From NCBI GenBank assembly GCA_041494805.1, contig JBGQBN010000028.1:1-49059 (forward strand): 49,059 nt of DNA. The letters run 5' to 3'. The notes below the pieces were generated by a model. It was not told where the DNA came from. It worked only from the letters and a program-made list of their open reading frames with translations, and made no database searches. The DNA comes from JBGQBN01 sp041494805. Lineage in GTDB: Bacteria > Acidobacteriota > Terriglobia > Terriglobales > Acidobacteriaceae. Within the stretch, counting starts at the first letter, position 1. The number at the start of each line of letters is the position of its first letter. Made by a program: the position numbers and the translations under genes. Shown piece by piece: positions 47,398 to 49,059 of this stretch.

Positions 47398-49059
47398 TCA
47401 GTTTGATCCGCGTTCCTGGGGCAATGCCTCCTGCTGAATTTTCTGTTCGGCTTCGGCTGCCCTCTGATCTTGCTGCTGCAGTGTTAGTCCTACGCTGCTT
47501 GTGTCGGCAGATGCGAGCAATTGTGCTTCAGGAGACGACCGTCCTGTCGCATCCGGTGTTCTGGGCAAGCCATTCTTGCCTTGGTCTGCTGCTAGCGTTT
47601 GCAGAGCGTCATCGACGTGCTCGCAGAAGTGATTGTTCATCTCCTCGAGGTCCGCGACGGAGACCCTCACTTGTGCGTTTTTGGCGCACTCACCGGTCTT
47701 GCTCTGAATGACGGTGAGGGTCGCAGCGGTGGCACCATTTTCTACGGTCTGTCCACGCATCAGTATGTCTCCAGAGTCGAGACTGCATTCTTGATCGCCG
47801 GAAGTAGTAACCTCCACACTGCCCGACACAAAGAAGAGCTTTATGCTCGGGTCGAGAACTGCCAGCGCTCTCTCCCCGAGAGGAGAGCCCTGCCCGTCGG
47901 TCGCGGCGCCGGGATTGGCTACGGCAGCGTGTTCTAGCTTGATGTAATTCTGGATCTGATCGCCGACTAGCTGCTTTGTTTCTGGAGAGATTGGGCCCGA
48001 AGCCGGTGAAGAGGGTCCAGGGTGAGTTCCGGAGGAGGTCGCAAAAGACTGCCCGGTCGAGTTGGAATATGCTTCGCCCGCTGGCCGCTCTTGATAGGCC
48101 TGCCGCAAACTTTCTGCGAGAAAGAAGTCCGTGAGCCACATGCCCGAGGAAGAATATGCGGGGTATGGCGCGAAGTAAGTCCCATAAGAGCCATACCAAG
48201 GCTCGGAAGCCCAGGTCCAGCGGTAGGCGACAGGTGTTGGCCACGGACTACTGGCCCAACCGTAAAAAGCCGGTGGATAGTACACGGTGGGGACGTACTC
48301 CGCAATCACCGTTCCCTGGTAGGTGTAGGTTCGGTAGAGCCGGGTGTAGGTAAGTTGGTTTACAAGATATGTCCGCTGAGCATACGGCTTTCCATTACGC
48401 ACAATGGGACGCTCGACAAATCCACGGCCGGGGCCGAAGCTCACAACGCGACCGCCATTTGGCTGTGTCGTCACCACGCGGCGCTGGCCGTGAACGCTGT
48501 GGTCTATTTCCATGCCCGCCCGGCGGACGGAACGGAATGTGCCATCGGGGCGGAAGGTGGCCTGAGTGCTGCCGTGCGCGTAGGAAGCCAGCGTGCCATC
48601 CGAACGGACTAGATAATTGCTGCCCTTCGCAGCCAATGTGCGGGTGCCATCGGGGCTAAGGGTAATGCCACCCGAGGGCAGCGGACGGCTGTTGATGCCA
48701 GACAAAGTGGCACGTTTAGCGTTGACTTGGCGCATCGACAACTGCGACTCTGCCCGCGAAAGGATCACCTCCCTGCCGGCAGCCTGAGTCAAGGGACCCT
48801 GTGCCGGGTTCGCCTGCTGTTGACTTGGCTGCACTGTCCCAGTCGATGGGTTGACCGGTGCACGACTGCTAGCACCAGCAGGAGCGGGAGGATTACGAGA
48901 GTCTCTACTTGTGGTTGGGCGATTCGGTGGAGGGCTGACTGCTTGGCCCCGTGGATAAGACGGCGACGTTGTCCTCGCACTGGGCTGAACTGTCCTAGTC
49001 GATGGGTTGACCGGTGCACGACTGCTAGGACCAGCAGGAGTGGGAGAACTACGAGAGTC
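47398..49059 (-). CDS. Large Pro/Ser-rich surface-type protein, 5' end outside the window
   Basis: The frame stays open to the right edge, so about 553 residues are visible and the start is missing. The N-terminal visible part is a Pro/Ser/Thr-rich tandem repeat with a 52-residue period. A beta-repeat segment with YD-like strands follows (LVRSDGTLASYAHGSTQATF, RPDGTFRSVRR), then a Tyr/Trp-rich block (WTWASEPWYGSYGTYFAPYP). A C-terminal segment contains SIKLFFVSGSVEVTTSGDQE and four conserved-looking Cys. The composition suggests a secreted or cell-surface protein. No named family recognised. Confidence 0.7.
   Translation of the reverse strand, partial: DSRSSPTPAGPSSRAPVNPSTRTVQPSARTTSPSYPRGQAVSPPPNRPTTSRDSRNPPAPAGASSRAPVNPSTGTVQPSQQQANPAQGPLTQAAGREVILSRAESQLSMRQVNAKRATLSGINSRPLPSGGITLSPDGTRTLAAKGSNYLVRSDGTLASYAHGSTQATFRPDGTFRSVRRAGMEIDHSVHGQRRVVTTQPNGGRVVSFGPGRGFVERPIVRNGKPYAQRTYLVNQLTYTRLYRTYTYQGTVIAEYVPTVYYPPAFYGWASSPWPTPVAYRWTWASEPWYGSYGTYFAPYPAYSSSGMWLTDFFLAESLRQAYQERPAGEAYSNSTGQSFATSSGTHPGPSSPASGPISPETKQLVGDQIQNYIKLEHAAVANPGAATDGQGSPLGERALAVLDPSIKLFFVSGSVEVTTSGDQECSLDSGDILMRGQTVENGATAATLTVIQSKTGECAKNAQVRVSVADLEEMNNHFCEHVDDALQTLAADQGKNGLPRTPDATGRSSPEAQLLASADTSSVGLTLQQQDQRAAEAEQKIQQEALPQERGSN
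48748..49059 (-). repeat. 52-residue (156-bp) tandem coding repeat
   Basis: On the minus strand, GACTCTCGTA at 49059 recurs at 48903 and the following codons (SSRAPVNPST, TVQPS) repeat with few changes. The first copy is complete; the second diverges after about 27 codons. Confidence 0.65.

Noticed and set aside
1..49059. CRISPR arrays
   Set aside because: The repeats seen are 7-8 bp period or palindromic elements without regular spacers, and no cas genes are present.

Overview
The window looks like chromosome of an acidobacterium (Acidobacteriota, Terriglobia-like). This is inferred from gene content, since no 16S rRNA gene is present. Pointers are two Oar-type TonB receptors with N-terminal carboxypeptidase-regulatory domains, a remnant of a PD40/TolB-propeller kinase, FG-GAP and HAF-repeat secreted proteins, frequent TTG/GTG starts, high GC, and many degenerate 7-bp intergenic arrays.

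Layout. 1-3.2 kb: the 5' part of rpoD and then dnaG, both on the minus strand. 3.4-5.4 kb: a lower-GC restriction-modification island (C5-cytosine methyltransferase, HNH nuclease, Vsr nuclease). 5.4-9.7 kb: mutS2 and a membrane histidine kinase (minus). 9.9-18.0 kb: hemB, then a 2-oxoacid dehydrogenase locus (lpdA, lipB, E1 alpha, E1 beta, a DUF2007 protein, a cytochrome c, E2), all plus strand. 18.0-22.6 kb: a minus-strand accessory cassette (small proteins, lipoprotein, exported tail-fibre-like protein, dual-specificity phosphatase, sigma-region-4-like regulator, zinc ribbon). 22.67-25.53 kb: a complete transposon. 25.5-26.5 kb: a LexA/CI-like repressor behind two duplicated promoter/operator blocks. 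26.5-34.7 kb: secreted repeat proteins, a MarR/ankyrin divergent pair, a histone H1-like protein, an MltD-like transglycosylase, a kinase remnant and a flavin-binding protein. 34.9-41.2 kb: two divergent TonB receptors. 41.3-46.1 kb: isoaspartyl peptidase, CDP-alcohol phosphatidyltransferase, greA, a CarD-type regulator, an AI-2E-type permease and ruvX. 46.2-49.06 kb: a TPR membrane protein and a long repeat protein cut by the window edge.

The most striking object is the transposon at 22668-25533. It has 27-bp terminal inverted repeats (26 of 27 identical) and a perfect 8-bp target duplication (GTCAAGAA). Besides an IS1595-type transposase it carries a proteasome-like Ntn-hydrolase homologue, two minus-strand genes ending in the same RKPEKLIPPQ tail (one apparently frameshifted), a class II tRNA with anticodon UAA but discriminator G73, and a 62-residue protein with its own terminator. 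It sits in what appears to have been the divergent control region between the repressor and the minus-strand cassette.

A second theme is repeats. Seven-bp-period arrays, GGGACGGG palindromes and an ATCCGTG hairpin fill many intergenic regions. They also lie in frame inside dnaG, mutS2, the E1 alpha gene and the sigma-like gene, and one supplies the lipB start codon. Several genes (hemB, the repressor, ruvX) have a -10 box six bases before the start codon, which suggests leaderless mRNAs.
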